From the NCBI RefSeq assembly GCF_002843305.1, contig NZ_PGSG01000059.1:20537-84536 (forward strand): 64,000 nucleotides of DNA, written 5' to 3'. A program made the translations under genes and the position numbers. The notes under the pieces are model-generated. The model saw only the letters and a program-made list of their open reading frames with translations, was not told the DNA's origin and did not search any database. Shown here one piece after another: positions 7,891-16,723 of this stretch (its first letter is position 1; each line of letters starts with the position of its first letter). This DNA comes from Streptomyces barkulensis (lineage in GTDB: Bacteria > Actinomycetota > Actinomycetes > Streptomycetales > Streptomycetaceae).

Positions 7891-10413
7891 ATGGAGGGCG
7901 TGACCCTTATCGATCAGATGCCGAGCACCGCAGATCCCGACACTCTCTACGAAGCCTTCTCCGGCTGGGCCGAGGGACGGGGCATCACGCTCTATCCCGC
8001 CCAGGAGGAGGCGCTGATCGAAGTGGTCTCCGGGGCGAACGTCATCCTGTCCACGCCGACCGGGTCCGGCAAGAGCCTGGTCGCGGCCGGGGCGCACTTC
8101 GCCGCGCTCGCCCAGGACAAGGTCACCTTCTACACCGCCCCCATCAAGGCCCTGGTGTCGGAGAAGTTCTTCGACCTGTGCAAGATCTTCGGCACCGAGA
8201 ACGTCGGCATGCTCACCGGCGACGCCTCGGTCAACGCCGACGCGCCCGTCATCTGCTGCACCGCCGAGGTGCTCGCCTCCATCGCGCTGCGCGACGGCGC
8301 GGACGCCGACATCGGCCAGGTCGTGATGGACGAGTTCCACTTCTACGCCGAACCGGACCGCGGCTGGGCCTGGCAGATCCCGCTGCTGGAACTGCCCCAG
8401 GCGCAGTTCGTCCTGATGTCGGCGACGCTCGGCGACGTGAGCAGGTTCGAGAAGGACCTGACGCGGCGCACCGGGCGCCCCACCGCCGTGGTGCGCTCCG
8501 CCACCCGGCCGGTGCCGCTGAGCTACGAGTACCGCACGACCGGCCTGACCGAGACGCTGACCGAACTGCTCGAAACCCACCAGGCTCCGGTCTACATCGT
8601 GCACTTCACCCAGGCCCAGGCGGTGGAGCGCGCCCAGGCGCTGATGAGCATCAACATGTGCTCGCGCGCCGAGAAGGACGAGATCGCCAAGCTGATCGGC
8701 AACTTCCGTTTCACCACCAAGTTCGGGCGGAACCTCTCGCGCTACGTCCGGCACGGCATCGGGGTGCACCACGCCGGAATGCTGCCGAAGTACCGGCGGC
8801 TGGTGGAGAGGCTGGCCCAGGCGGGCCTGCTGAAGGTGATCTGCGGTACCGACACCCTCGGGGTGGGCGTCAACGTGCCCATCCGCACGGTGCTGTTCAC
8901 CGCGCTGACCAAGTACGACGGCAACCGGGTGCGGGTGTTGCGGGCACGGGAGTTCCACCAGATCGCGGGCCGCGCCGGCCGGGCCGGTTTCGACACCGCG
9001 GGCCTGGTCGTGGCCCAGGCTCCCGAGCACGTCGTCGAGAACGAGAAGGCCCTGGCCAAGGCGGGTGACGACCCGAAGAAGCGCCGCAAGGTGGTGCGGA
9101 AGAAGGCCCCGGAGGGCTTCGTCAACTGGAGCGAGCAGACCTTCGAGAAGCTGATCGCCTCCGATCCGGAGCCGCTCACCTCCCGCTTCAGGGTGACCCA
9201 CGCGATGCTGCTGTCCGTCATCGCCCGGCCCGGTGACGCCTTCGCCGCGATGCGCAAGCTGCTGGAGGACAACCACGAGGACCGGCGCAGCCAGCTGCGC
9301 CACATCCGGCGGGCGATCGCCATCTACCGCTCTCTCCTGGACGGCGGGGTCGTCGAGCGGCTGGACGCACCCGACGCCGAGGGGCGCCGCATCCGGCTGA
9401 CCGTGGACCTCCAGCAGGACTTCGCGCTCAACCAGCCGCTGTCGACCTTCGCTCTCGCCGCGTTCGAGCTGCTGGACCCCGAGTCCCCCTCGTACGCGCT
9501 GGACATGGTCTCCGTGGTGGAGTCCACGCTGGACGACCCGCGGCAGATCCTGGCCGCCCAGCAGAACAAGGCCAGGGGCGAGGCCGTCGCACAGATGAAG
9601 GCCGACGGCGTCGAGTACGAGGAACGCATGGAGCGGCTGGCGGACATCGGCTACCCCAAGCCGCTGGAGGAACTGCTCTTCCACGCCTACGGCGTCTACC
9701 GCAAGAGTCATCCGTGGGTCGGCGACCATCCTCTGTCCCCCAAATCCGTGATCCGTGACATGTACGAACGGGCCATGACCTTCGGGGAGTTCGTCTCCCA
9801 CTACGAGCTGGCCCGCACCGAGGGCATCGTGCTGCGCTACCTGGCCAGCGCCTACAAGGCGCTGGAGCACAACGTGCCCGACGACCGGAAGTCCGAGGAC
9901 TTCCAGGACATCGTCGAGTGGCTGGGCGAGATGGTGCGCCAGGTCGACTCCAGCCTGCTGGACGAGTGGGAGCAGCTGGCCAATCCCGAGGACGAGACCG
10001 CCGAGGAGGCCCAGGACCGCGCCGACCAGGTCAAGCCCGTCACCGCCAACGCCCGTGCCTTCCGCGTGCTGGTGCGCAACGCGATGTTCCGGCGGGTGGA
10101 GCTGGCCGCCCTGGACAAGGTCGAGGAGCTGGGCGAGCTGGACGCCGAGGCCGGCTGGGACGCCGATGCCTGGGCCGAGGCCATGGACGCGTACTGGGAT
10201 GAGTACGACGACCTGGGCACCGGTCCGGACGCCCGCGGCCCGAAGCTGCTGCGGATCGAGGAGCGTCCCGAGGACGGCCTGTGGCGGGTGCGGCAGACGT
10301 TCGCCGACCCCGGCGGCGACCACGACTGGGGGATCACCGCGGAGGTCGACCTCACCGCCTCCGACGAGGAGGGCCGAGCGGTGCTCAAGGTCATCGACGT
10401 GGGACAGCTCTGA
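7891..10413 (+). CDS. Ski2-like DEAD/DEAH helicase with DUF3516-type C-terminal region
   Basis: An 840-residue superfamily 2 helicase. Motif I TPTGSGKS is near residue 55, motif II MDEFHFY near 146, motif III SAT near 177, and motif VI HQIAGRAGRAGFD near 355. The DEFH form of motif II and overall length suit the actinobacterial Ski2-like RNA helicase group whose C-terminal half is DUF3516. It probably unwinds structured RNA during turnover or processing. A basic stretch KKRRKVVRKKAP follows the helicase core. Start candidates are ATG 7891, GTG 7900 and ATG 7918; none has a strong ribosome site, so the N terminus is uncertain by up to nine residues. Its 3' end overlaps the convergent DUF6397 gene by 23 bp. 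Confidence 0.92.
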   Translation: MEGVTLIDQMPSTADPDTLYEAFSGWAEGRGITLYPAQEEALIEVVSGANVILSTPTGSGKSLVAAGAHFAALAQDKVTFYTAPIKALVSEKFFDLCKIFGTENVGMLTGDASVNADAPVICCTAEVLASIALRDGADADIGQVVMDEFHFYAEPDRGWAWQIPLLELPQAQFVLMSATLGDVSRFEKDLTRRTGRPTAVVRSATRPVPLSYEYRTTGLTETLTELLETHQAPVYIVHFTQAQAVERAQALMSINMCSRAEKDEIAKLIGNFRFTTKFGRNLSRYVRHGIGVHHAGMLPKYRRLVERLAQAGLLKVICGTDTLGVGVNVPIRTVLFTALTKYDGNRVRVLRAREFHQIAGRAGRAGFDTAGLVVAQAPEHVVENEKALAKAGDDPKKRRKVVRKKAPEGFVNWSEQTFEKLIASDPEPLTSRFRVTHAMLLSVIARPGDAFAAMRKLLEDNHEDRRSQLRHIRRAIAIYRSLLDGGVVERLDAPDAEGRRIRLTVDLQQDFALNQPLSTFALAAFELLDPESPSYALDMVSVVESTLDDPRQILAAQQNKARGEAVAQMKADGVEYEERMERLADIGYPKPLEELLFHAYGVYRKSHPWVGDHPLSPKSVIRDMYERAMTFGEFVSHYELARTEGIVLRYLASAYKALEHNVPDDRKSEDFQDIVEWLGEMVRQVDSSLLDEWEQLANPEDETAEEAQDRADQVKPVTANARAFRVLVRNAMFRRVELAALDKVEELGELDAEAGWDADAWAEAMDAYWDEYDDLGTGPDARGPKLLRIEERPEDGLWRVRQTFADPGGDHDWGITAEVDLTASDEEGRAVLKVIDVGQL

Positions 10414-11380
10414 CGGCGGCCGCGGGCTCGCGCGGGGACGGGTCCGCGGCCGGCGGAGGCGACTGCCGGGTTCCGTGACGCGGGAGGAAGTCTCCCCGGG
10501 GGAGCGGAACCGGTCCCCCTCGACCGGCTCCCCCGGCTCCTCCGGCTTCCGCGTTCCCGGCCGGCCGGTGCTCCCGCTCCGGCCGGCACAGGGGACGGGC
10601 CGACCGCGCCGTGCTCAGCGCCAGCGTCAGGCCCAGCCGGTGCCGGAGAACCTCGTCCTCGCCGTCGGCGGTGAGCAACCCCCGCACGACCCTCCTGGCC
10701 GCGAGGGACTCCGGCCGGGCGGTGGTCAGCTCCGGCCGCAGTTCCGCCAGGCGGGCCCGCTCGGCCGGATCCGGTACGGCCTCCTCCAGTACCTCTGGTG
10801 TGAGCACCGCGGCGTGGGCGGCGGCCGCCGCCCACGGATCGTCCGTCCGGCGGACCGCCTGGGCGATCCGCCGGTCCCGCCAGTGGCGCGGACGCCAGTC
10901 CTCGCCCTCGGCCAGAACGCGCAGCAGCCCCTCGGGCAGCGGACCGCGCAGCAGCGCCGGCCGGTACTCGGCGACGTCTCGCAGCTCGCTGGCGAGGTAG
11001 AGCCAGACCACCGCCCGGTACCGGTTGAGGGAGAAACGCACCGGCCCGAAGCAGCCGGCCCGGGCCAGCCGCGTGAAGCGCACCGCGGTGACACCCAGCA
11101 GCCCGGCGCCCTCCCGTGCACCGACCAGACGCAACCGCTCACGCAAAGTGGCCGGAAACCCCTCCTCGGCTCGCACCCGGGCCAGTTCGGCCACCGGCAC
11201 CCGGCGGCGACGGCTCTCGCGCCGCGACGCCACCGTCGCCAGCGCGCCCAGCTCCACGGCCAGTTCCAGCTCCCTCGGCCTGATCCCCAGCATCCGGTGC
11301 GCCTCACCCATCGGCACGGCCTCCACCGCGTCCGTCTCCCGTGTAACGGTTTTCTCCGCCCGTACCAGTCCGACCGGCAT
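10391..11380 (-). CDS. DUF6397 family protein
   Basis: A 329-residue protein resembling the Streptomyces-restricted DUF6397 family; function unknown. The N-terminal third contains VPMGEAHRMLGIRPRELELAV and later helix-rich, Arg-rich segments that resemble winged-helix or MerR-like DNA-binding elements, so a regulatory role is conceivable (inference). The C-terminal 70 residues are low-complexity Pro/Arg/Gly. ATG 11380 is chosen because AGGGGG lies 6-7 nt upstream. The gene's end overlaps the end of the convergent helicase gene by 23 bp. Confidence 0.75.
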   Translation of the reverse strand: MPVGLVRAEKTVTRETDAVEAVPMGEAHRMLGIRPRELELAVELGALATVASRRESRRRRVPVAELARVRAEEGFPATLRERLRLVGAREGAGLLGVTAVRFTRLARAGCFGPVRFSLNRYRAVVWLYLASELRDVAEYRPALLRGPLPEGLLRVLAEGEDWRPRHWRDRRIAQAVRRTDDPWAAAAAHAAVLTPEVLEEAVPDPAERARLAELRPELTTARPESLAARRVVRGLLTADGEDEVLRHRLGLTLALSTARSARPLCRPEREHRPAGNAEAGGAGGAGRGGPVPLPRGDFLPRHGTRQSPPPAADPSPREPAAAVRAVPRR

Positions 11381-11544
11381 GGCGATCCCCCTGTGCATCT
11401 CGACGACTACCGTGTGCGACGAAGGTAGTCCGCTGTCGATCCGCTCCGGGGAGCCTGTGGAAAACCTGGAGAAAGCCCTGATGGGGCTGTGTCCGGGGTA
11501 AGGCCTGCGACGGCCCGGCGGGGTGGTCGGCCCCGGGCCGCCGC

Positions 11545-11937
11545 TCAGTGGTCGTTGCGCATGGCCACTCCCAGGTGCTCGCCGACCCGGTTCACCAGCA
11601 GGGTCGTCTCGTAGGCGATCTGGCCCAGGTCGGCCTCCGCCTCGGCGAGCACGCACAGACAGCTGCCGTCTCCGGCGGCCGTCACGAAGAGCATCCCCTC
11701 GTCGAACTCGATCATCGTCTGCCGCGCCCGGCCCACGTGGAAGTGCTCCCCCGTGCCTCTGGCCAGGCTGTGCAGCCCGGACGCGACGGCGGCCAGGTGT
11801 TCGGCCTCGCTCCGCTCCAGGCTCTGGGCGGCTCCGGTGACCAGCCCGTCGTTCGAGAGCACCAGCGCATGTCGTACCGAAGGCATCCGCTGCGTCAGAT
11901 CGTCCAGCAGCCAGTCCAGCTCACTGCTCAGGGCCAT
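11545..11937 (-). CDS. Stand-alone roadblock/LC7 domain protein
   Basis: A 130-residue roadblock/LC7 protein (LDWLLDDLTQRMPSVRHALVLSNDG at the start, then the conserved GSCLCVLAEAEADLGQIAYE). In Streptomyces such proteins are the CvnB component of conservons, where they sit with a sensor kinase, a DUF742 protein and a Ras-like GTPase. Here none of those partners is adjacent, so this is an orphan. It probably dimerises and regulates a small GTPase encoded elsewhere. The start ATG 11937 follows AAGGGGGAA. It diverges from the methyltransferase gene at 12092. Confidence 0.88.
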   Translation of the reverse strand: MALSSELDWLLDDLTQRMPSVRHALVLSNDGLVTGAAQSLERSEAEHLAAVASGLHSLARGTGEHFHVGRARQTMIEFDEGMLFVTAAGDGSCLCVLAEAEADLGQIAYETTLLVNRVGEHLGVAMRNDH

Positions 11938-12091
11938 CCCCGATTCCCCCTTCTCATGGTCACGCGGTGCCAGCCTTACCCACGACGGGCCCCGGGGCAA
12001 CCACCGATCTCGGCCGCCCGCCGCCCGGTCGGAACAGGAAGGAAACCGGAAGCAGGGGTACCGGGATCGGTCAACGGGAAAGGCACCGGCA

Positions 12092-12709
12092 GTGGACGAT
12101 GACGACCGTATGACGAAGTACGACGGGACAGGTGTGCTGGAGTTCTTCACCGAGCGGGCCGCCGGCTGGGACGCCCGCTTCCCCGACGACGGCCCCGCCT
12201 ACGACGCAGCCGTGGCCGAGCTGGGGCTGTTCCCCGGCGACACGGTGCTGGACGCCGGCTGCGGCACCGGGCGCGCGCTGCCCGCGCTGCGCGCGGCGGT
12301 GGGCAGACAGGGCACGGTGATGGGCGTCGATCTCACCCCGGCGATGCTGGAGGTCGCCGTCCTGGCCGGACGGCACCGCGGCGCGCTGCTGACCGTCGCC
12401 GACGCCGCCCGGCTGCCGCTGCGCGGCGCAGTGCTCGACGCGGTGTTCGCGGCCGGTCTGGTGTCGCACCTGCCCGACCCGGCCGCCGGCCTGCGGGAAC
12501 TGGCCCGGGTGGTCCGGCCCGGCGGCCGTCTCGCGCTGTTCCATCCGGTCGGGCGCGCCGCTCTCGCCGCCCGGCACGGACGCTCGCTCGGGCCCGACGA
12601 CCCGCGGGCCGAGCCGAACCTCCGCCCCCTGCTGGCGGCCGCGGGCTGGCGCCTGGTCTCCTGCGCCGACGAGGACCACCGCTACTTCGCGCTGGCCGTG
12701 CGCGACTGA
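12092..12709 (+). CDS. Class I SAM-dependent methyltransferase
   Basis: A 205-residue Rossmann-fold methyltransferase of the UbiE/COQ5-like type. Motif I VLDAGCGTGRALP is near residue 56, an acidic motif II (MGVDLTPAML) near 81, and a late motif VVRPGGRLALFHP. The substrate cannot be predicted. GTG 12092 is chosen for the AAAGG about 8 nt upstream; ATG 12110 is an alternative with no ribosome site. It stands alone, divergent from the roadblock gene. Confidence 0.88.
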   Translation: MDDDDRMTKYDGTGVLEFFTERAAGWDARFPDDGPAYDAAVAELGLFPGDTVLDAGCGTGRALPALRAAVGRQGTVMGVDLTPAMLEVAVLAGRHRGALLTVADAARLPLRGAVLDAVFAAGLVSHLPDPAAGLRELARVVRPGGRLALFHPVGRAALAARHGRSLGPDDPRAEPNLRPLLAAAGWRLVSCADEDHRYFALAVRD

Positions 12710-12841
12710 GCGCCGCGCGCGGTCCCCCGGGCTCACGGGCCGAGGAGGGTGCCTTGGTGTGTCCCCGGTCTCTCGACGCCGCCCCCCTGACATGGCTAGG
12801 GTGCGCGGACGATGTCCGGAGAGTCCGGAGAGGAGGCCGAC

Positions 12842-13651
12842 GTGGCAGAGGCACAGGACGCGCGCGGCGGGAGCGACGACGCGCTGTACGTGCTGACCGC
12901 GGCGCTGCTCACCCCCGCGCAGTTCCCGAGCGTCCTCGGCGACGACTACCCCGAGGCGTGCGCCGCCCTGGGGCTGGAGCCGTACGCGGAGGGCCACGGC
13001 CTCGTCCTCGGTCAGGACGGGCAGGGCGCGCGCTGGACCGTCGTCACGGAGGACGTGTCCCTCGTGGCGTGCGCGATCGCCGCCTGGGACTGCGGTATGG
13101 AGTACGACCTGTCCCCGGACGAGCGGACGATCGCCGCCGTGCTGCCCGGCTGGCCGCTGGCACTGGCGGTCGCCGCGCCCGGCGTCCCCGCCCCCCACGA
13201 CCCGGAGCCCGATCCGGAACTGGACGGCGGCCGGGCACCGCTGTCCCCGCCGGACACCTCGCGCTGGGGCCCGGCGCAGCGGCGGCTGGGCGCTGACGAG
13301 ATCGCGTTGCAGTGGGCGGACTGGCGCGCCCGGGTCGAGGCGGACGTGACGTTCGTCGAGCCGGGTGAGAACCCCGACAGCAGGGTCCGGCACGTTCTGG
13401 AGGAGGCCCGCGGTTACGTGCACTCCCCGCCGCCGCCCGGCCGGATCCGTTCCGCCTTCGCCACCGAGGAGGCCCGGACTCTGCGTGCGGACGGGCCCGG
13501 CTGGAGCCTGGTGGCGCGGACCGACGACATCGCGTTCGTCCTGCTGGACGACGAGCCCGGCGAGGTGCTCCCGGTGGGCCGCGGTTCGGAGCTGCCGGGG
13601 CTGCTCAAGGCTCTGGACGAGCTGGCGGTGCGGCCTGACGCGGCGGCCTGA
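12842..13651 (+). CDS. Conserved hypothetical cytoplasmic protein
   Basis: A 269-residue protein that I do not recognise. It is acidic, without membrane segments or signal peptide, and opens with an Ala/Leu-rich segment (LYVLTAALLTPAQFP). The middle has a Pro/Asp/Glu-rich linker (residues about 115-135). The C-terminal part is globular-looking, ending in alternating hydrophobic strands (WSLVARTDDIAFVLLDD). The start GTG 12842 has a near-perfect AGGAGG 5 nt upstream; an in-frame ATG at 12812 has none. TAGGGT at 12796-12801 may be a -10 box. Codon use is normal for the genome. Confidence 0.7.
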   Translation: MAEAQDARGGSDDALYVLTAALLTPAQFPSVLGDDYPEACAALGLEPYAEGHGLVLGQDGQGARWTVVTEDVSLVACAIAAWDCGMEYDLSPDERTIAAVLPGWPLALAVAAPGVPAPHDPEPDPELDGGRAPLSPPDTSRWGPAQRRLGADEIALQWADWRARVEADVTFVEPGENPDSRVRHVLEEARGYVHSPPPPGRIRSAFATEEARTLRADGPGWSLVARTDDIAFVLLDDEPGEVLPVGRGSELPGLLKALDELAVRPDAAA

Positions 13652-13690
13652 GTTCCGGCCGGTCCGCGCGGGCCACCGGCCGCGCCCGGG

Positions 13691-13876
13691 TCAGCGCCCG
13701 AGCTCCTTGCGGCCCACTCGCCGCACCCTGCGCCGCTGCGAGGGGTCGAGGGCCAGGTAGGCGATCGCCGGCACACCGACCACCACCGCCAGTGCTATCA
13801 GGAAACTGCCGGTCAGCGCCCACAGCAGCAGCCCCACCGCCACACCGCCGACGGCGGCCTTTCCACGGTTGGTCAT
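13691..13876 (-). CDS. Small single-pass membrane protein
   Basis: A 61-residue protein with one long hydrophobic segment (residues about 8-42, Gly/Val/Leu-rich) and a strongly basic tail (QRRRVRRVGRK), so N-out/C-in or a hairpin topology is possible. GGAGGAGG lies about 8 nt upstream of ATG 13876, which supports translation of this short frame. Function unknown. It lies downstream of the lipase gene on the same strand, separated by a strong hairpin, so it probably has its own promoter. Confidence 0.7.
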   Translation of the reverse strand: MTNRGKAAVGGVAVGLLLWALTGSFLIALAVVVGVPAIAYLALDPSQRRRVRRVGRKELGR

Positions 13877-13986
13877 CTTCCACGCCTCCTCCGGCGACGG
13901 TACGACCGCCGCTCACTTGGGAGAACGTACGTACGGGCCGCCTGGTTCCACACCTCTGCCGCGGTACCGGAGAACGAGGAGCGGCG

Positions 13987-14023
13987 CCGGTGGCTGCCCA
14001 CGGTTTCCGCGGGCAGCCACCGG
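13987..14023 (-). terminator. Rho-independent-like hairpin after the lipase gene
   Basis: A perfect 13-bp stem (CCGGTGGCTGCCC / GGGCAGCCACCGG) with an 11-nt loop, 55 nt downstream of the lipase stop. There is no U-tract, as is usual in Streptomyces. It should end the lipase transcript before the small membrane protein gene. Confidence 0.8.
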
Positions 14024-14078
14024 CCACCGTTCCGGCCGGGCTCCGGCCGGGTTGTGTCAGGAGTGGATCAGGAGTGGA

Positions 14079-14885
14079 TCAGGCGAGGCTCTCCATCACG
14101 GGGTAGTAGCCCCCGGACTGGCCGGCCGCCTTGGGGTGGTACGAGTTGGTGATGTTGAGCCAGTCGACGCTGTGCAGCCACGAGTCGCCGGAGCAGATCT
14201 CGTGCCCGGTGAACCTGCCGCGGACGTCGCCGAAGGTGAAGCCGTGGTTGGCGACGCGCTTGGCGATGGTGTCGCTCAGGTGGTCGGACGCGTCGTTGAT
14301 GGCCGCGCGCGAGGTCTCGCTGAGTCCCACCCAGCAGCTGCCGTTGAGCTTGTAGAAGCGGGGGTAGTTGAGGACGACGACCCGGGCGTTGGGCGCCTTG
14401 CTGCGGATGGCGCTGTAGACCGCGTCGAGCTTCCCGGGCAGGGTGTTGGAGATGTAGGTGCGCGCCTCGTTGATCCGCGCGACGCACGCGTTGGTGCCCT
14501 GCAGGACACAGGTGGTCATGGCGTCGGCGAAGCCGGCGTCGTTGCCGCCGATGGAGATGCTCACCAGGGTGGTACCCGACGACAGGGGGCCGAGCTGGTT
14601 GTTGATGACGTCGCCGGTCTTGGCGCCGGAGCAGGCGGTGAAGTGGAAGGAGGCGGGTGCGTTCGCGTTCTTCCACAGCACCGGGTACGCCTTGGTGCTG
14701 CGCTTGCAGGAGCCGCTGGAACTGTCGTAGCTGCCGGCGCCGACTCCGGAGGAGTAGGAGTCGCCGAGCGCGACGTAGGAGGTGGCCGCGGCTTCCTGGG
14801 CGGATGCCACGCCCGCGCCGCCGAGTCCGAGTCCGACCAGGGCGGCGAGGGTGGCCGCCACGGACGCGAGACGGGACAACTTCAT
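14079..14885 (-). CDS. Secreted SGNH/GDSL lipase-esterase
   Basis: A 268-residue secreted hydrolase. Residues 1-29 form a Sec signal peptide (MKLSRLASVAA..., cleavage likely after GVASA). Block I is ALGDSYSSG with the nucleophile Ser near residue 44, block III GGNDAG gives the oxyanion Asn, and block V is WLNITNSYHPKAAGQ with catalytic His. Six Cys in the mature part are compatible with three disulfides. It closely resembles the extracellular Streptomyces rimosus-type lipases and phospholipases of the GDSL family, which hydrolyse acyl esters outside the cell. AGGAGA lies 5-6 nt before ATG 14885. A perfect palindrome upstream (14926-14939) is a likely operator. Confidence 0.93.
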   Translation of the reverse strand: MKLSRLASVAATLAALVGLGLGGAGVASAQEAAATSYVALGDSYSSGVGAGSYDSSSGSCKRSTKAYPVLWKNANAPASFHFTACSGAKTGDVINNQLGPLSSGTTLVSISIGGNDAGFADAMTTCVLQGTNACVARINEARTYISNTLPGKLDAVYSAIRSKAPNARVVVLNYPRFYKLNGSCWVGLSETSRAAINDASDHLSDTIAKRVANHGFTFGDVRGRFTGHEICSGDSWLHSVDWLNITNSYHPKAAGQSGGYYPVMESLA

Positions 14886-14925
14886 GAAGTCTCCTGGGTG
14901 TGGAGGGAAGAGGGGGGAAGTGCGC

Positions 14926-14939
14926 CTACTACGTAGTAG
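14926..14939. promoter_or_regulatory. 14-bp perfect palindrome upstream of the lipase gene
   Basis: CTACTACGTAGTAG is a perfect inverted repeat 41 nt upstream of the lipase start, in a relatively AT-rich stretch. Its position in the leader or core promoter suggests a repressor or activator site. The rest of the 247-base gap (14886-15132) holds an AGCGCT word at 14950-14955 and a less GC-rich block at 14965-15045, where the promoter probably lies, and no genes. Confidence 0.55.
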
Positions 14940-15132
14940 CAGCGCGGAGCGCTTTCAGGAAGTGTCCATGCCAAAACTGATCCAACATTCGGTTGAACAA
15001 CCGCCCCGCGTCGCCGCAGGTAACGGCCTTTTCCCGACAAACAATCAAGTGCGCCCCCCGGGGGCGGCGAGGGCCTGCCGGCCGCCGGAGGGTGCGCCCC
15101 CGGGCGGCTCCCGTCTCACCGGAAGCGGACCG

Positions 15133-16188
15133 TCAGGTCTGCGTCTCCGGCTCGTACGCGTCGGGATGCAGGCCGAACGTCCAGGCGACGCCCTCGCGGG
15201 CGGTCCGTGTGGACGGCGGCACCCTCAGCCAGTACGTGCGGTGCGTACCGTCCGGCTCGGGAGTGGAGTTGACCACCTCGACCGTCAGCACGGGCTCGTC
15301 GCCCTCCAGGTCGATCCGCCACAGCACGCCGGTGGAGTCCCGGTGGACCGGCCGGGCGCCGGACTCGGACAGGTAGCGGTCGTAACCGTAGTGCTCCAGC
15401 ATCACGCGGCGCAGTTCGGCGTTCTCCTCCGCACGGATGCGTTCGGGGGTGAGGGCGTCCAGCCCGGCGAGGAAACCCGCCGGGACCGGCATGCCCTTCC
15501 AGGCGTACAGGGCGAAGCCGTCGGGGAAGAGCAGTGCGGGGCCGTCGCTCCGGTCGAGCCGTCCGGCCTCGTCGCGGTGGAGCTCCACCGGGCGCTCGGC
15601 GACGACCGCCACCCGCTCGTAGGGCCACCACCAGCCCGCGGCGCGGGCGACCGCCGCAAGCCCTCCCAGCGGACCGGTCCCCTCCCCGCCGCCGAGAGCG
15701 GCCAGCCAGGGTGCGTCGTGCTGGCCGAGCACCGCGTCCAGCAGGGCCAGCCGCACCGCGGGCTCGTCCGCGGGCGAGGGCGAGGGCGAGGCATCCTCGA
15801 CGACGCCGGTGCGTACGCGCTCCACCAGGAGTGTGGTGGTGTCCCACAGCGGTGCGCCGGTGCGCGCCCAGTGCTCCGCCCACCCCACCGGGCCCAGCCT
15901 CCCGTGCAGCCGCTGCCGCTCCGCCGCCCACGGCAGGGTGCGGACCTCCCGCCGTACGCCGCGCCCCGCTCCCCGCAGGGTTCGTACGGCGGCCACGGCC
16001 GCGCGCGGCGAGCCGGCCCACACGATGCGCTCGGGCTCGGCGAGCCCGGCCGTGCGGTACGCCAGGCGCACCCCGGCCTCCGCGGCGGGCCGGTCGGCCG
16101 GGCCGGTCCGTGCCGCGACCTGGCGCCACCGCTCCACCTCCCCCACCGTGCCCACCAGTTCACTCGTCCGGGTGTTCGTCACCGTCAC
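15133..16188 (-). CDS. DUF6745 family protein
   Basis: A 351-residue cytoplasmic protein that I assign to DUF6745, function unknown. Typical features are the Trp/Tyr-rich segments (ARAAGWWWPYERVAVVAERP), a conserved GPALLFPDGFALYAWKG block near residue 220, and a C-terminal YWLRVPPSTRTAREGVAWTF block. Several GTG codons lie in tandem at the start; the one at 16188 is chosen because AAGGAG is 8 nt upstream. It is 44 bp downstream of, and co-directional with, the small gene at 16233-16559. The two diverge from the STM4015-4011 operon, so they may belong to the same system. Confidence 0.78.
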   Translation of the reverse strand: MTVTNTRTSELVGTVGEVERWRQVAARTGPADRPAAEAGVRLAYRTAGLAEPERIVWAGSPRAAVAAVRTLRGAGRGVRREVRTLPWAAERQRLHGRLGPVGWAEHWARTGAPLWDTTTLLVERVRTGVVEDASPSPSPADEPAVRLALLDAVLGQHDAPWLAALGGGEGTGPLGGLAAVARAAGWWWPYERVAVVAERPVELHRDEAGRLDRSDGPALLFPDGFALYAWKGMPVPAGFLAGLDALTPERIRAEENAELRRVMLEHYGYDRYLSESGARPVHRDSTGVLWRIDLEGDEPVLTVEVVNSTPEPDGTHRTYWLRVPPSTRTAREGVAWTFGLHPDAYEPETQT

Positions 16189-16232
16189 CGTCACCACTCC
16201 TTCTCCGCTCTTCCCCGGCCGGCCCACGACGC

Positions 16233-16559
16233 TCAGTCGGCGACGATCCGCACGGCGCCCGGGACGTACTCGCGTTGCCGGACCACCCGGTACCAGCCCC
16301 TGGGCAGCGGTATCGCGGCGTGCTCCTCGTGCACCACCCGCCCGCCGTCGGGGAGGTGGAGCAGCAGCGGTCCGAACGGCCCCGCCTCCCGCACGAGCCG
16401 GCCCGGTCCCACCACGGCGTGCGCGTGCCCGGTGACCTCGCCCAGGGCCAGCACCATCCGCCCCCGGGCGTCCCGCGGCAGTCCGGTCCGCCCCGTGGCG
16501 CCGTCCGGCACGGCCTCCTCGTCCACCGGCACGATCAGCACGTCTCCCTGGCGGTACAC
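16233..16559 (-). CDS. Small conserved protein (MYRQGDVLI type)
   Basis: A 108-residue protein with the pattern YRQGDVLIVPV at the N terminus, GEVTGHAHAVV in the middle, a His in LPDGGRVVHEEH, and PRGWYRVVRQREYVPGA at the end. Proteins of this layout occur in actinobacteria and phages and look like compact beta-barrel folds; the two conserved His regions could bind metal. I know of no assigned function. The GTG start at 16559 has GGGGAG 7-8 nt upstream. Head gene of a two-gene unit with the DUF6745 gene, divergent from the radical SAM operon. Confidence 0.7.
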   Translation of the reverse strand: MYRQGDVLIVPVDEEAVPDGATGRTGLPRDARGRMVLALGEVTGHAHAVVGPGRLVREAGPFGPLLLHLPDGGRVVHEEHAAIPLPRGWYRVVRQREYVPGAVRIVAD

Positions 16560-16723
16560 AGAGCTCTCCCCTCGACGTCCGCACCGGTCGGTCCGGCGGC
16601 GGTGAACGGAAAGCTAGGGCAGGGGTCTGACAGAGCACCCCGAAGGACCCGGGCCGCGCAGCGGGCTGTCAGAGGCGGTTGATAGAACGTTCCGTACTGT
16701 CGGCACGCGTTCGGGGGAGCCCC
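16560..16723. promoter_or_regulatory. Divergent promoter region of the STM4015-4011 operon
   Basis: A 164-bp control region between the two divergent units. It holds an interrupted inverted repeat CTGACAG (16627-16633) / CTGTCAG (16666-16672) and a perfect 8-bp palindrome GAACGTTC (16685-16692). GGGGGAG precedes the STM4015 start. No textbook -35/-10 pair with 17-bp spacing is visible. The shared region makes joint control of both units likely. Confidence 0.4.

Noticed and set aside
4162..10323. A 2053-codon open frame on the minus strand.
   Set aside because: It is antisense to two ABC genes and the helicase gene and has the repeated, low-complexity look of a high-GC shadow frame.
16679..16702. 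TTGATA as a -35 box for the STM4015 operon.
   Set aside because: No -10-like hexamer occurs 16-18 bp downstream.
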